In this document: piece by piece, positions 45,363 through 57,416 of the stretch | Numbering within the stretch: the first letter of the stretch is position 1 | Layout: the number at the start of each line of letters is the position of its first letter | DNA from: Planktomarina sp. | GTDB lineage: Bacteria; Pseudomonadota; Alphaproteobacteria; Rhodobacterales; Rhodobacteraceae | DNA: 64,000 bases | Reading direction: 5' to 3' | Assembly (NCBI GenBank): GCA_020630015.1 | Contig: JAHDCF010000003.1 | Span: 1 to 64,000 of the forward strand | Translations under genes and position numbers: made by a program | The notes under the pieces: generated by a model | Databases searched by the model: none | What the model saw: the letters and a program-made list of their open reading frames with translations, nothing else | Told to the model about the DNA's origin: nothing

Positions 45363-47498
45363 ATGTTTACACATACAAAGAAATCGATGCAGTGGGGAGA
45401 AGAAACACTCACTCTCGAAACAGGAACAGTTGCGCGTCAAGCTGACGGCAGCGTCATTGCCACATTGGGTGAAACCAGTGTCATGGCAAACGTTACTTTT
45501 GCGAAAAAGCAAAAACCCGGTCAGGATTTTTTCCCTTTGACCGTGCATTATCAAGAAAAATACTACGCTGCTGGTAAAATTCCCGGCGGATTTTTCAAAC
45601 GTGAGGCCCGTCCCACAGAAAAAGAAACATTGACGGCCCGTTTAATCGACCGTCCGATGCGCCCTTTATTTGTACCGGGCTTCAAGAATGAAGTTTTGGT
45701 AATGTGCACCGTATTATCCCATGATTTGGTCAATGACCCAGACATGGTGGCAATGATTGCCGCATCAGCAGCCCTCACCATTTCAGGCGCACCGTTCATG
45801 GGTCCTGTTGGTGGGTGTCGCGTTGGATATGTCGATGGTGAATATGTTTTGAACCCAACCGTTGATGACATGCACAATCTGCGTTTGAATCCAGAACAGC
45901 GTTTGGATTTGGTTGTTGCCGGCACCAAAGACGCCGTCATGATGGTTGAATCAGAGGCATACGAACTTACTGAAGAAGAAATGCTGGGTGCGGTGACATT
46001 CGCGCATGAACAAATTCAACCGGTCATCGACTTAATCATTGACCTCGCAGAGGAAGCCGCGAAAGAGCCGTTTGATTTCCAAGCGCCGGATTACAGTGAC
46101 CTGTACGAAGCTGTAAAATCCGCAGGCGAAGATGCGATGCGGTCTGCATATGCAATCACCGATAAACAAGAACGCACAGCAGCAGTAGCAGCGGCGCGTG
46201 AAGGTATCGAAGCCTCTTTGTCCGAGGAACAACTTGAAGACGCCAATCTTGGCCCGGCGATGAAAAAGCTGGAATCATCTGTCCTACGAGGCGATGTTGT
46301 TAAGAATGGTAAGCGCATTGATGGACGTGCTCTTGATACGGTCCGTGGAATTGATTGTCAGACTGGTATCTTGCCCCGAACCCACGGATCTGCGTTGTTC
46401 ACGCGTGGCGAAACCCAAGGTTTGGTTGTTACCACACTGGGTACCGGTGATGATGAACAGATGATTGACGCACTGCACGGTACGTTCAAATCAAATTTCC
46501 TTTTGCATTACAACTTCCCTCCCTACTCGGTTGGCGAAGCTGGTCGTGTTGGCCCTCCGGGACGCCGTGAAATCGGGCACGGAAAACTGGCATGGCGTGC
46601 ATTGCAAGCTGTTCTGCCTGCTGCCACTGATTTCCCGTATACCATTCGCGTGGTGTCCGAGATTACGGAATCCAACGGCTCATCATCCATGGCCTCTGTT
46701 TGCGGTGGCTCATTATCGATGATGGATGCAGGTGTTCCATTGAAGGCCCCTGTTGCCGGCGTTGCGATGGGTCTGGTCATGGAAGAAGATGGTGACTACG
46801 CAGTTTTGACAGACATCTTGGGTGACGAAGATCACTTGGGTGACATGGACTTTAAAGTGGCCGGAACAGAAGCTGGGATCACCTCGCTTCAAATGGACAT
46901 CAAGATCGCTGGCATCACACCAGAGATTATGAAGAAAGCTTTGGCCCAAGCCAAAGAAGGTCGTTTGCACATTCTGGGTGAAATGGCGAAATCCATTACA
47001 GGCGCGCAAGAATTCTCTGTCCACGCTCCTCGAATCGAAACAATGCAAGTGCCTACCGACAAAATCCGTGAGGTCATCGGTTCCGGCGGTAAGGTGATCC
47101 GTGAAATCGTTGAAGTGTCAGGCGCAAAAGTCGACATTAACGACGACGGTACAATTAAGATTGCATCACCAAATGGTGAAGCCATCCAGAAGGCATATGA
47201 CATGATCCATTCGATCGTGGCAGAGCCTGAAGAAGGTGTGATTTACAAGGGAACCGTTGTAAAAATCGTTGATTTCGGCGCCTTCGTAAACTTCTTTGGC
47301 AAGCGTGACGGTTTGGTTCACGTGTCCCAAATCGAAAACCGCCGTTTGAACCACCCTTCTGACGTTCTGAAAGAAGGTCAGGAAGTTTGGGTTAAATTGC
47401 TGGGCTTTGATGATCGCGGTAAAGTTCGTTTGGCCATGAAAATGGTTGATCAAGAGACTGGCCAAGAGATTGCTAAAGAAGAAAAAGACGACGATTAA
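45363..47498 (+). CDS. pnp: Polyribonucleotide nucleotidyltransferase (PNPase)
   Basis: 711 residues from ATG 45363; a frame open to 45267 is non-coding leader. Two RNase PH domains ([53 protein letters not shown]-like), a KH domain ([21 protein letters not shown]) and an S1 domain ([22 protein letters not shown]). It degrades RNA from the 3' end by phosphorolysis and can work in the degradosome. It has a terminator after it. Confidence 0.97.
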   Translation: MFTHTKKSMQWGEETLTLETGTVARQADGSVIATLGETSVMANVTFAKKQKPGQDFFPLTVHYQEKYYAAGKIPGGFFKREARPTEKETLTARLIDRPMRPLFVPGFKNEVLVMCTVLSHDLVNDPDMVAMIAASAALTISGAPFMGPVGGCRVGYVDGEYVLNPTVDDMHNLRLNPEQRLDLVVAGTKDAVMMVESEAYELTEEEMLGAVTFAHEQIQPVIDLIIDLAEEAAKEPFDFQAPDYSDLYEAVKSAGEDAMRSAYAITDKQERTAAVAAAREGIEASLSEEQLEDANLGPAMKKLESSVLRGDVVKNGKRIDGRALDTVRGIDCQTGILPRTHGSALFTRGETQGLVVTTLGTGDDEQMIDALHGTFKSNFLLHYNFPPYSVGEAGRVGPPGRREIGHGKLAWRALQAVLPAATDFPYTIRVVSEITESNGSSSMASVCGGSLSMMDAGVPLKAPVAGVAMGLVMEEDGDYAVLTDILGDEDHLGDMDFKVAGTEAGITSLQMDIKIAGITPEIMKKALAQAKEGRLHILGEMAKSITGAQEFSVHAPRIETMQVPTDKIREVIGSGGKVIREIVEVSGAKVDINDDGTIKIASPNGEAIQKAYDMIHSIVAEPEEGVIYKGTVVKIVDFGAFVNFFGKRDGLVHVSQIENRRLNHPSDVLKEGQEVWVKLLGFDDRGKVRLAMKMVDQETGQEIAKEEKDDD

Positions 47499-47521
47499 TC
47501 GTTGCCAAAATAACATGACTA

Positions 47522-47550
47522 AACGCCCCAGATTCTTGGGGCGTTTTTTT
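47522..47550 (+). terminator. Intrinsic terminator of pnp
   Basis: Stem AACGCCCCA / TGGGGCGTT with a 6-base loop, ending in seven Ts, 23 bases after the pnp stop. Confidence 0.9.
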
Positions 47551-47606
47551 GTGACCGATTCTCATTTAATGTCGCTGCTTGTGATTAACGATTTCCGGGG
47601 GGAAAA

Positions 47607-48164
47607 ATGTACGACTTCACAAGAAGGGGTTTTATGGGTGCGATTGTTGCTTCAACGCTATCGTCGCCCGCTTTGGCCCACCACACTAAGTTGCCAAAAG
47701 AATTTGAACCGCGTCTGATCAATCTCAAATCAAATTGGACGCCCGGAACAATTCATGTTCTGCCGAAATCAAGAAGACTCTATTTTGTTACTCAGCACAA
47801 AAAGGCGATGAAATTTGTGGTCGGAATTGGAAGACAAGGTCTTTATGAAAGTGGTACTTTCACCATAAGGCGCAAGGCGCGTTGGCCCAGTTGGCGCCCA
47901 ACGAATGAGATGATTGAACGCGATCCTAAGCAATATGCTAAATTCAGAGATGGTGTTCCGGGTGGGCCTGATAATCCGCTGGGGGCTCGGGCATTGTATC
48001 TGTATGATAGCCGCGGTCGGGATACGTATCTTCGTATTCATGGTACAAACAAACCTTGGACTATTAACTCGGCAGTCTCAAATGGGTGTGTTCGATTGGC
48101 AAATCCGCATGTGGAAAAGCTGTATAGCATGGTTCCAATCGGAACCCGTGTCATTCTTCACTGA
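47607..48164 (+). CDS. L,D-transpeptidase (YkuD domain)
   Basis: 185 residues. The start MYDFTRRGFMGAIVASTL has a twin-arginine-like RRGFMG and a hydrophobic stretch, with probable cleavage near ALA-HH. The YkuD domain carries HGTNKPWTIN and SNGCVRLANPHVEKLY: the catalytic His and Cys of L,D-transpeptidases. These form 3-3 cross-links in peptidoglycan or attach proteins to it. It stands alone between two terminators. Confidence 0.9.
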   Translation: MYDFTRRGFMGAIVASTLSSPALAHHTKLPKEFEPRLINLKSNWTPGTIHVLPKSRRLYFVTQHKKAMKFVVGIGRQGLYESGTFTIRRKARWPSWRPTNEMIERDPKQYAKFRDGVPGGPDNPLGARALYLYDSRGRDTYLRIHGTNKPWTINSAVSNGCVRLANPHVEKLYSMVPIGTRVILH

Positions 48165-48175
48165 TGTGAATGAAA

Positions 48176-48209
48176 AAGGCCCCGAAACTTAATCGGGGCC
48201 TTTTTTTTA
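48176..48209. terminator. Bidirectional intrinsic terminator
   Basis: Stem AAGGCCCC / GGGGCCTT with an 11-base loop, flanked by A and T runs. It separates the convergent L,D-transpeptidase and katG genes and can serve both. Confidence 0.88.
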
Positions 48210-48212
48210 GTT

Positions 48213-50417
<2,205 letters not shown>

Positions 50418-50430
50418 TTAGAACGGATAT

Positions 50431-50459
50431 AGGCGGCCTGATCTTTGATCAAGCCGCCT
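50431..50459 (-). terminator. Hairpin between peroxiredoxin and katG
   Basis: Near-perfect stem AGGCGGC-TGATC / GATCA-GCCGCCT closing on TTT, with single unpaired bases. It lies 16 bases after the peroxiredoxin stop on the minus strand. There is no T run, so termination strength is uncertain. Confidence 0.6.
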
Positions 50460-50475
50460 GTTATCAAAAGCGCAT

Positions 50476-51129
50476 TTAACCTGGTTGTTTTGTTGTGCGC
50501 AGGTATGGGAAATGCGTCGTAAATTCACCAAATTTTTCCTTCGCATCAGCATCCGAAACGGTGGCTGGGATAATAACATCTTCACCCGGTTGCCAGTTGG
50601 CCGGCATGGCAACCCCGTGCCCTGCAGAAAATTGCAATGCATCAAGTGCGCGCAAAACTTCGGCAAAGTTGCGACCAACCGTCATTGGATATGTCATTGA
50701 AAGAAGCAATTTTTTACCCGGTCCGATAATGAATACGGAACGAACTGTGGCGCTGTCGGCAGGGGTGCGCCCATCAGGCAAATACGCCTCGGTTGGCAAC
50801 ATATCATAAAGTTTTGAAACTTCTAAACCCTCGTCCGCGATGATCGGAAATGTGGCCGGCGCACCTGCAAAAGAAGAAATATCGCTTTTCCACTTTTTAT
50901 GGTCTTCAACACCATCGACTGAAATCCCAATGACTTTGGTTTTTCGCTTTTCCCATTCATCTGCCAATTGGGCCACCGCCCCAAATTCTGTCGTACAAAC
51001 CGGTGTAAAATCTTTTGGATGGGAGAATAGGATGGCATATCCATCCCCTAACCATTCGTGGAAATTGATTTCCCCTTCCGAAGTTTGTGCAGTGAAATCA
51101 GGTACCGTGTCGTTAATCCGCAAAGCCAT
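50476..51129 (-). CDS. 1-Cys peroxiredoxin (Prdx6 type)
   Basis: 217 residues from ATG 51129. The active site is LFSHPKDFTPVCTTEFGAV with the peroxidatic Cys near residue 45. The long C-terminal extension (KLLLSMTYPMTVGRNFAEVLRALDALQF) marks the Prdx6 branch, which lacks the resolving Cys. It reduces peroxides in the cytoplasm. It lies upstream of katG on the same strand and divergent from an aldehyde dehydrogenase, with an inverted repeat between them. Confidence 0.93.
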   Translation of the reverse strand: MALRINDTVPDFTAQTSEGEINFHEWLGDGYAILFSHPKDFTPVCTTEFGAVAQLADEWEKRKTKVIGISVDGVEDHKKWKSDISSFAGAPATFPIIADEGLEVSKLYDMLPTEAYLPDGRTPADSATVRSVFIIGPGKKLLLSMTYPMTVGRNFAEVLRALDALQFSAGHGVAMPANWQPGEDVIIPATVSDADAKEKFGEFTTHFPYLRTTKQPG

Positions 51130-51169
51130 GGTTCGAATCCTTTCATCCATAAACCGTCTGTTTAAATTT

Positions 51170-51199
51170 AAGGCAATTATTGCGAATTATAACTGCCTT
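51170..51199. promoter_or_regulatory. 30-bp imperfect inverted repeat, candidate operator
   Basis: AAGGCAATTAT (51170-51180) and ATAACTGCCTT (51189-51199) are inverted copies with one mismatch, separated by 8 bases. It lies between the divergent peroxiredoxin and aldehyde dehydrogenase genes, 40 bases before the first and about 147 before the second. It does not follow the known OxyR spacing. It may bind a dimeric regulator. Confidence 0.5.
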
Positions 51200-51345
51200 T
51201 GGGAAATGAAGGACGAGACGACGCTGAAGGAATAGGGAATAAAACCATTTCCTGATTTTTACTTCGTGACAGAAACTGATGTGCTTGAAGATGATGCGCA
51301 TGCATGAAACTGTTCTTAGGATTTCAAGTTCAAAGGACAGTCACG

Positions 51346-52782
51346 ATGTTGGACAAAAGAAAATTCTATATAGATGGCGCATGGGTCAGCCCCGCCAAGG
51401 CAAACGACCTTGCCGTGATCGACCCATCGACCGAAGAAGAGGTCGCAGTGATTTCACTTGGGGATCAAGCAGATACGGATGCGGCAGTTTCAGCGGCAAA
51501 ATCAGCGTTCGTAAGTTGGTCACAATCTTCGGTTGGCGAACGAAAAGACCTGATTGCCGAGATCCTTTCAACTTATGAAAAACGTGCCGAAGACATGGCA
51601 CAGGCTATTAGTCTGGAAATGGGCGCCCCCATTGATATGGCACGCACCCAACAAGTGGGTGCCGGAACTTGGCACATTGGCGGTTTTCAACGCGCCTTGG
51701 AAAACTTTGAGTTTCAAAAGCCATTGGGCGATCATGCCCCAGGTGAAATGAACCTGTATGAACCGATTGGGGTATGCGCACTGATCACCCCGTGGAACTG
51801 GCCCATGAACCAAATCATTCTGAAATGCATTCCAGCCTTGGCAACCGGGTGCACCATGGTTCTGAAACCTTCAGAAATTGCACCTTTGTCTGGTATGGTG
51901 TTTTCAGAAATTATGCACGAAGCTGGTGTTCCGGCCGGTGTTTACAACATGATTAATGGGGACGGGCCAGGCGTTGGAACGCAACTGTCGGGTCACAAAG
52001 ATGTTGATATGGTCAGCTTTACGGGATCAACCCGTGCAGGAACCCTGATTTCAAAAAACGCGGCAGACACGATCAAACGCGTAAGTTTGGAATTGGGCGG
52101 CAAGGGGGCGAATTTGATATTCCCATCCGCCAAAGAAAACGCAGCAACGCAAGGTGCGCAGCGCGTGTTCAACAATTCAGGTCAATCCTGTAACGCACCA
52201 ACACGCATGTTGGTGCATTCCAGCAGATATGATCAGGCAATTGAAGACGTTGTCGCAGCGGCAGATGCAACACAGGTTAAATCCGCGCATGAAGAGGGGC
52301 GCCACATTGGGCCAGTCGTCAGCGAAGTGCAATTTAACAAAATTCAAAACTTGATTGAAAAAGGAATTCAGGAAGGCGCTCGACTGGTGGCTGGTGGGCC
52401 CGGCCGGCCTGAAGGCGTGAACCGAGGTTATTATGTTCGACCCACGGTATTTGCCGATGTGAACAACGAGATGACCATAGCCCGTGAAGAAATATTCGGA
52501 CCAGTCTTTTGTGTTCAATCTTTTGAAACAGAGGAAGAGGCGATCGCAATCGCAAATGATACTGATTACGGGCTCACAAATTATATTCAATGCCAAGACG
52601 CAGATCAAAAACGCCGTGTCGCACGTCAACTGCGTTCAGGAATGGTGGAAATCAACCGTGTTGGTTTTGGCCAAGGTTCTGCCTTTGGTGGGTACAAGCA
52701 ATCCGGAAATGGGCGCGAAGGCGGCGCATTCGGCTTGCATGAATTTTTGGAAGTCAAATCCGTCAGCAACTGGGACGATTGA
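51346..52782 (+). CDS. Aldehyde dehydrogenase family protein
   Basis: 478 residues from ATG 51346, with AAAGGA upstream. YEPIGVCALITPWNWPMNQI, the FTGSTRAG NAD-binding loop, SLELGGKGANLIF (general-base Glu) and NNSGQSCNAPTR (catalytic Cys) are in order. The family oxidises aldehydes to acids with NAD(P)+; the substrate is not fixed by the sequence. It faces the peroxiredoxin gene and converges on a histidine kinase. Confidence 0.92.
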   Translation: MLDKRKFYIDGAWVSPAKANDLAVIDPSTEEEVAVISLGDQADTDAAVSAAKSAFVSWSQSSVGERKDLIAEILSTYEKRAEDMAQAISLEMGAPIDMARTQQVGAGTWHIGGFQRALENFEFQKPLGDHAPGEMNLYEPIGVCALITPWNWPMNQIILKCIPALATGCTMVLKPSEIAPLSGMVFSEIMHEAGVPAGVYNMINGDGPGVGTQLSGHKDVDMVSFTGSTRAGTLISKNAADTIKRVSLELGGKGANLIFPSAKENAATQGAQRVFNNSGQSCNAPTRMLVHSSRYDQAIEDVVAAADATQVKSAHEEGRHIGPVVSEVQFNKIQNLIEKGIQEGARLVAGGPGRPEGVNRGYYVRPTVFADVNNEMTIAREEIFGPVFCVQSFETEEEAIAIANDTDYGLTNYIQCQDADQKRRVARQLRSGMVEINRVGFGQGSAFGGYKQSGNGREGGAFGLHEFLEVKSVSNWDD

Positions 52783-52792
52783 TACTTCTCGA

Positions 52793-54136
52793 TTAGGCGG
52801 CTGACTTTAGGTCGGTCGCCTTTCCCGCGGATGGTAAAAGAAAGGTGAAACGGGTCCTTCGTTCATCATCAATATCCAGATACAATCCGCCGTATGATTG
52901 CTCAGCAAATCCCTTTGCCATGGACAAACCTAACCCAGATCCCTGGCCCACGTCTTTTGTGGTAAAAAACGGTTCGAATATTCGCTTTTGTAGAGCCTGA
53001 TCAATCCCACTTCCACTGTCGGAAATAGAGATGGCAACATAATCACCATCTTCGAGTGATCTTTCACGCGCTTGCTTATCTGTTGATTTGATTTCAACCA
53101 TTTTAGCGGCAATCGTAATACTTCCCTTTTCAGGGATTGCATCCCGGGCGTTGATCACCAAATTTAAAATCGCTGTTTCGAATTGACCAATATCAACGTT
53201 GATCAAATCCAGTTTTCCCGAAATATCAACTTTGATTACCACCTTGTCTGATATGATTGGCCTAATCATCTTCACAAAAGTTGGAACAAAGTCACGCAAA
53301 TCAACTAACTTGGGGCTTAGATGCGCTTGCCTTGAAAACGACAGTAAATGCGAAATAAGCACCGAAGCTTTCTTGGCAGATTCATATGCTCCATCCACCA
53401 AACTCAACTTTTCCTCGTTGGATTGAACTTCTTTGTATAAGTCCAGATTCCCCATTATCACGGTCAAGATATTGTTGAAGTCATGGGCGATCCCACCGGC
53501 CATCTGTCCAACCAGCTGCATTTTTTGGATTTCAGCCGTACGATTTGTTGCCAGCCGCAGTTGGGCCCGAACACGAAATGCCGCAGACAAAGCAATGCAA
53601 TAGTAAGACATTATAGCGATGCCCAATGTCACGATTATCAATTTGTCGGGCCAACTTAAGACACCAAGCAATATATCAATTGTTACCAAAACGATGAACA
53701 ACCCATTCGCAAAACCATCACCGATTGCAAAACTGGGCAGGGCGGCCCTTTGCGAAACGGAATGCATCATCGCACCAAACGAAAGTGCAACAGCAGCTAC
53801 ACGATACACATAATCGCCGGTCATCCACAGAAAAATGGGGAGCGATATGAATATGACGGCTGTAATCGTATTGCAGATTACGGCTGTTTGAAAAATTTTG
53901 CGGCGATATCGCTTACGCGCTTGATGCGTTATGAATTGAAGGACGCCAAGGCACAGGCTGTACAGAAAAAACCAAACCATGGGAAAAACGAGATCATAAG
54001 CAAAATAAGCAGCAAAAATCGGAATTGCCAACAAAACCATTCGAAGTTGAAATTCTGAATTCTGCACCATATCCGTTTGACCCAGATATTGGTACTGGTC
54101 TCGATAATCAGATTTGGAGAACCACCGCACGCACAC
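52793..54136 (-). CDS. Orphan membrane sensor histidine kinase
   Basis: Up to 447 residues from GTG 54136; an ATG at 54070 gives 425. About six membrane segments (for example MVLLAIPIFAAYFAYDLV, VYRVAAVALSFGAMM, ANGLFIVLVTIDILLGVL, LIIVTLGIAIMSYYCIAL) precede a HisKA domain with GGIAHDFNNILTVIMGNLDL (phospho-His), then NLVINARDAIP (N box), ISISDSGSGID (G1) and FEPFFTTKDVGQGSGLGLS (F and G2). No response regulator is encoded in the window. The signal is unknown. Confidence 0.88.
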   Translation of the reverse strand: MCVRWFSKSDYRDQYQYLGQTDMVQNSEFQLRMVLLAIPIFAAYFAYDLVFPMVWFFLYSLCLGVLQFITHQARKRYRRKIFQTAVICNTITAVIFISLPIFLWMTGDYVYRVAAVALSFGAMMHSVSQRAALPSFAIGDGFANGLFIVLVTIDILLGVLSWPDKLIIVTLGIAIMSYYCIALSAAFRVRAQLRLATNRTAEIQKMQLVGQMAGGIAHDFNNILTVIMGNLDLYKEVQSNEEKLSLVDGAYESAKKASVLISHLLSFSRQAHLSPKLVDLRDFVPTFVKMIRPIISDKVVIKVDISGKLDLINVDIGQFETAILNLVINARDAIPEKGSITIAAKMVEIKSTDKQARERSLEDGDYVAISISDSGSGIDQALQKRIFEPFFTTKDVGQGSGLGLSMAKGFAEQSYGGLYLDIDDERRTRFTFLLPSAGKATDLKSAA

Positions 54137-54191
54137 TACCTCGTTGTGTTTTTTCCAACTATACGTGCTTAGGTTGTTTTTTCAATCGTCA

Positions 54192-54836
54192 TTAAAAAGG
54201 CAAAGGTGCCGTAAACTGGTGCGACTTTCCGCCATCAGGATGCTTTAATCGCAATCGATGCGCGTGCAACATGAGCCTGTCAAAATCTTGAGCTGCACCA
54301 TCGGCATAAAACGGATCACCCAAAATGGGATGACCCAATGCCAACATATGTACCCGCAATTGATGCGAACGCCCAGTTTTAGGGAACATTTGCATGCGTG
54401 TTTCATATTCAGACCGCGACAAAACTTTCCATTCCGTCAATGCCTTGCGTCCCGTCTCATGGCAGACTTTCTGTTTTGGCCGATTTGGCCAATCCACAAT
54501 CAGAGGCAAATCAACTTCACCAGAATCTTGCGCAACCACACCCCAAAGACGGGCAACGTAGGTTTTTTTGATGAAACGCTTTTCAAACTGCAAGCCAAGA
54601 TGACGCTGAGCATGAGGTGTGACAGCAAAGACCATGACACCAGATGTATCGCGATCCAATCGATGAACCAAAAGAGCAGTGGGAAACACCGCCTGAACAC
54701 GGGATAACAGACAATCCGCTAAGTGTTCCCCTTTGCCAGGCACACTCAGCAGGCCACTGGGCTTGTTCACGACAATGATTTCATGGTCGTCATAAATTAT
54801 GTCCAATGGGCTTTGGGGCGGTGAATACAGGGTCAT
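54192..54836 (-). CDS. RluA-type pseudouridine synthase
   Basis: 214 residues. IIYDDHEIIVVNKPSGLLSVPG starts the catalytic domain; HRLDRDTSGVMVFAVT holds the catalytic Asp; TGRSHQLRVHMLALGHPILGD closes it. The short size, without an S4 domain, fits the RluA branch that modifies 23S rRNA U746 and tRNA U32, but related targets are possible. It stands between the histidine kinase and the methylamine cluster. Confidence 0.88.
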   Translation of the reverse strand: MTLYSPPQSPLDIIYDDHEIIVVNKPSGLLSVPGKGEHLADCLLSRVQAVFPTALLVHRLDRDTSGVMVFAVTPHAQRHLGLQFEKRFIKKTYVARLWGVVAQDSGEVDLPLIVDWPNRPKQKVCHETGRKALTEWKVLSRSEYETRMQMFPKTGRSHQLRVHMLALGHPILGDPFYADGAAQDFDRLMLHAHRLRLKHPDGGKSHQFTAPLPF

Positions 54837-54890
54837 TCTACGGCCCCTACTCCATTTTCTGGATGCCGGGAATACCTTGGTTCAAATTGA

Positions 54891-54914
54891 AAAGGGAGGG
54901 GTCACCCTCCCTTT
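54891..54914 (-). terminator. Hairpin after the methylamine dehydrogenase operon
   Basis: AAAGGGAGGG / CCCTCCCTTT with a 4-base loop, 54 bases after the stop of the last gene of the cluster on the minus strand. It ends in TTTTC rather than a long T run. Confidence 0.65.
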
Positions 54915-54967
54915 CACATGCGTTTGGGGCATGTATCAATTTCCACCACCAATGATGGGCATGCCAA

Positions 54968-57412
54968 TCAGACTTTAACACGCTCCGATTTCGGATCGTA
55001 GAAAGGTTTCGACGAAACTTCAGCCGCGACACGTGTGCCTGCCACGTCGATTTCATAGGTTGAAGCCAGAACATCAGCCAGCTTCTCACCCTGACACGGC
55101 ACATAGCCCATACCCATCGCCGCGCCCATGTGGTGGCCATAGGTGCCTGATGACAGGTAGCCCATAACCTCACCATCGCGCAGAATGGTTTCGTTGTGAT
55201 ACAAAAGCGGCTCACTATCTTTAAGTTTGAATTGAAGCAAACGCTGCGAAACGCCTTCTTCTTTTTTCTTCAACACAGCGTCGCGGCCGATGAAGTCAGG
55301 CTTGTCGGTTTTCACGGCAAAGCCAAGGCCCGCCTCAACAACGTGGTCTTCCGACGTGATGTCATGCCCGAAGTGGCGGAAGCCTTTTTCGATGCGGCAT
55401 GTATCCATCATGTGCATGCCGCACAGCTTCAGATCCAGTGACTGGCCGGCGTCATGCAGTGTTTCAAAAACATGGCCCGCCATATCTGCAGAAACATAGA
55501 TCTCCCAACCCAGTTCACCCACATAGGTCACGCGGTGCGCGCGCGCCATCGCCATACCCAGTTCGATTTCTTGCGCCGTACCAAACGGGTTGGTGTCGTT
55601 GCTGAAATCCGCAGGTGAAACCAGTTCCAGCAGCTTACGGCTGTTCGGCCCCATCACCGCCAGTACGCCTTCGCCTGCTGTCACATCGGTGATGACAACG
55701 TTGAAGTCACCTTTGTGGCGCTCCATCCAAGTCTGGTCTGCCAAGCGTGTGGCGGCAGGTGTTACAACGACATAGGCCGTTTCTGTTAGGCGCGTGACGG
55801 TGACGTCAGCCTCAATCCCGCCAGTCCGGTTCAGGAACTGCGTGTAAACGATCTTGCCGTTTTCAACATCGTACTGCCCTCCGCCAACATAGTTCATAAA
55901 GGCGGTGGCATCCGGGCCTTCGACACGGATTTTGCCGAAGGATGACATGTCATACATGCCGACATTGGTGCGGATCGCATTGTGTTCAGCCGCCACATTG
56001 TCAAAGAAGTTCTGACGCTTCCACGAATATTCGTACTCCGGTGTCTGGCCTTCGTTCGCAAACCAGTTGGCCCGTTCCCAACCGGCCAGTTCGCCCATTA
56101 CCGCACCGTTTTGCATCAGGTGGTGATGGAACGGCGTGCGGCGCACACCGCGGGCCGTTGCCTTTTGGCGATAGGGGTAGTGGTCGGCATACAGCAGGCC
56201 CAAGGTTTCTTTTGACCGTTCGAACAGATAGGTCTTGTTGCCCTGGAATGGTTGCATCCGGCTGATGTCCACATCGCCCAGATCAAACGGTTTTTCACCG
56301 CTGTCCATCCATTCCGCCAGCGCCTGACCCGCGCCACCTGCGGATTGAATACCAATTGAGTTAAAGCCCGCAGCCACCCAAACATTGTCCATCTCGGGTG
56401 CAAGGCCAAGGTGATAGGCATCATCAGGCGTAAAACTCTCAGGGCCGTTAAAGAAGGTATGAATCCCCGCCTCAGCCAACATCGGAAGGCGTTCGCACGC
56501 GGCTTCCAGGATTGGTTCAAAGTGGTCGAAATCTTCCGGCAGCTGATCGAATTCGAAGTTCGCCGGAATACCATCCATCGCCCACGGCTTTGCGTTGGGT
56601 TCAAACGCGCCCAACAGCATTTTGCCCGCGTCTTCTTTATAGTACGCGCATTCATCCGGAACACGTAGCACCGGTTGTTGTGTCAGCCCTTCGATGGCTT
56701 CCGTCACGATATAGAAGTGCTCACACGCGTGCAGGGGCACGTTTACACCCAGCATGCGGCCCACTTCGTGACCCCACATGCCGCCGCAGTTCACGACCAT
56801 CTCAGTCTCGATGGTGCCGCTATCGCCGGCCTCGTTCGTCCAATCAACGCTTTTGATGCGGCGGCCTTCTTTGGCCACGGCTACAGCCTTGGTGCGTTCG
56901 ATAACTTTCGCACCCATCTGGCGCGCACCTTTGGCCAATGCCAATGCGATGTTGGCCGGATCACCTTGCCCGTCCAGCGGCAACCAAACACCCGCCGTCA
57001 CACCATCGATGTTCAGATGTTCGTATTTCGCCTTCACTTCATCAGGGCTGATTTCTTCAACCTCCACACCAAAGGCGCGGGCCATGGCCGCTTGGCGAAA
57101 AATCTCTTCCTTACGCTCATCGGTCAGGGCAACGGTGATCGAACCACACCGTTTGAAGCCTGTGGCAACACCGGTTTCAGCTTCCAAGTCACCGTACAGT
57201 TCCTGACTATATTTCGCGAGCTTGGTCATGTTCGCAGTCGCGCGCAATTGCGCAATCAGGCCCGCTGCGTGCCATGTTGTGCCGCTGGTCAGCTGCTTGC
57301 GTTCCAGCAGTACAACGTCTTTCCAACCCTTTTTGGCCAAGTGGTAGGCCACGGAACATCCGATAACACCCCCGCCGATAATTACGACGCGTGCTTTGCT
57401 TGGTACGCTCAT
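54968..57412 (-). CDS. FAD-dependent dimethylglycine/sarcosine-type dehydrogenase with GcvT domain (copy B)
   Basis: 814 residues from ATG 57412 (AAAGGGATGATGGG before it). N-terminal DAO/FAD module: ARVVIIGGGVIGCSVAYHLA, GTTWHAAGLIAQLRAT (the His that covalently holds FAD in this family) and AGFNSIGIQSAGGAGQALAEW. C-terminal GcvT/aminomethyltransferase halves: GPDATAFMNYVG, AVMGPNSRKLLELV and YVGELGWEIYVS. Members oxidatively remove N-methyl groups from dimethylglycine or sarcosine and pass the carbon to tetrahydrofolate. It lies 4 bases after a LysE-type gene. Its GC content is visibly higher than that of most neighbours. Which N-methyl substrate it uses is unknown. Confidence 0.9.
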   Translation of the reverse strand: MSVPSKARVVIIGGGVIGCSVAYHLAKKGWKDVVLLERKQLTSGTTWHAAGLIAQLRATANMTKLAKYSQELYGDLEAETGVATGFKRCGSITVALTDERKEEIFRQAAMARAFGVEVEEISPDEVKAKYEHLNIDGVTAGVWLPLDGQGDPANIALALAKGARQMGAKVIERTKAVAVAKEGRRIKSVDWTNEAGDSGTIETEMVVNCGGMWGHEVGRMLGVNVPLHACEHFYIVTEAIEGLTQQPVLRVPDECAYYKEDAGKMLLGAFEPNAKPWAMDGIPANFEFDQLPEDFDHFEPILEAACERLPMLAEAGIHTFFNGPESFTPDDAYHLGLAPEMDNVWVAAGFNSIGIQSAGGAGQALAEWMDSGEKPFDLGDVDISRMQPFQGNKTYLFERSKETLGLLYADHYPYRQKATARGVRRTPFHHHLMQNGAVMGELAGWERANWFANEGQTPEYEYSWKRQNFFDNVAAEHNAIRTNVGMYDMSSFGKIRVEGPDATAFMNYVGGGQYDVENGKIVYTQFLNRTGGIEADVTVTRLTETAYVVVTPAATRLADQTWMERHKGDFNVVITDVTAGEGVLAVMGPNSRKLLELVSPADFSNDTNPFGTAQEIELGMAMARAHRVTYVGELGWEIYVSADMAGHVFETLHDAGQSLDLKLCGMHMMDTCRIEKGFRHFGHDITSEDHVVEAGLGFAVKTDKPDFIGRDAVLKKKEEGVSQRLLQFKLKDSEPLLYHNETILRDGEVMGYLSSGTYGHHMGAAMGMGYVPCQGEKLADVLASTYEIDVAGTRVAAEVSSKPFYDPKSERVKV

Positions 57413-57416
57413 CCCA

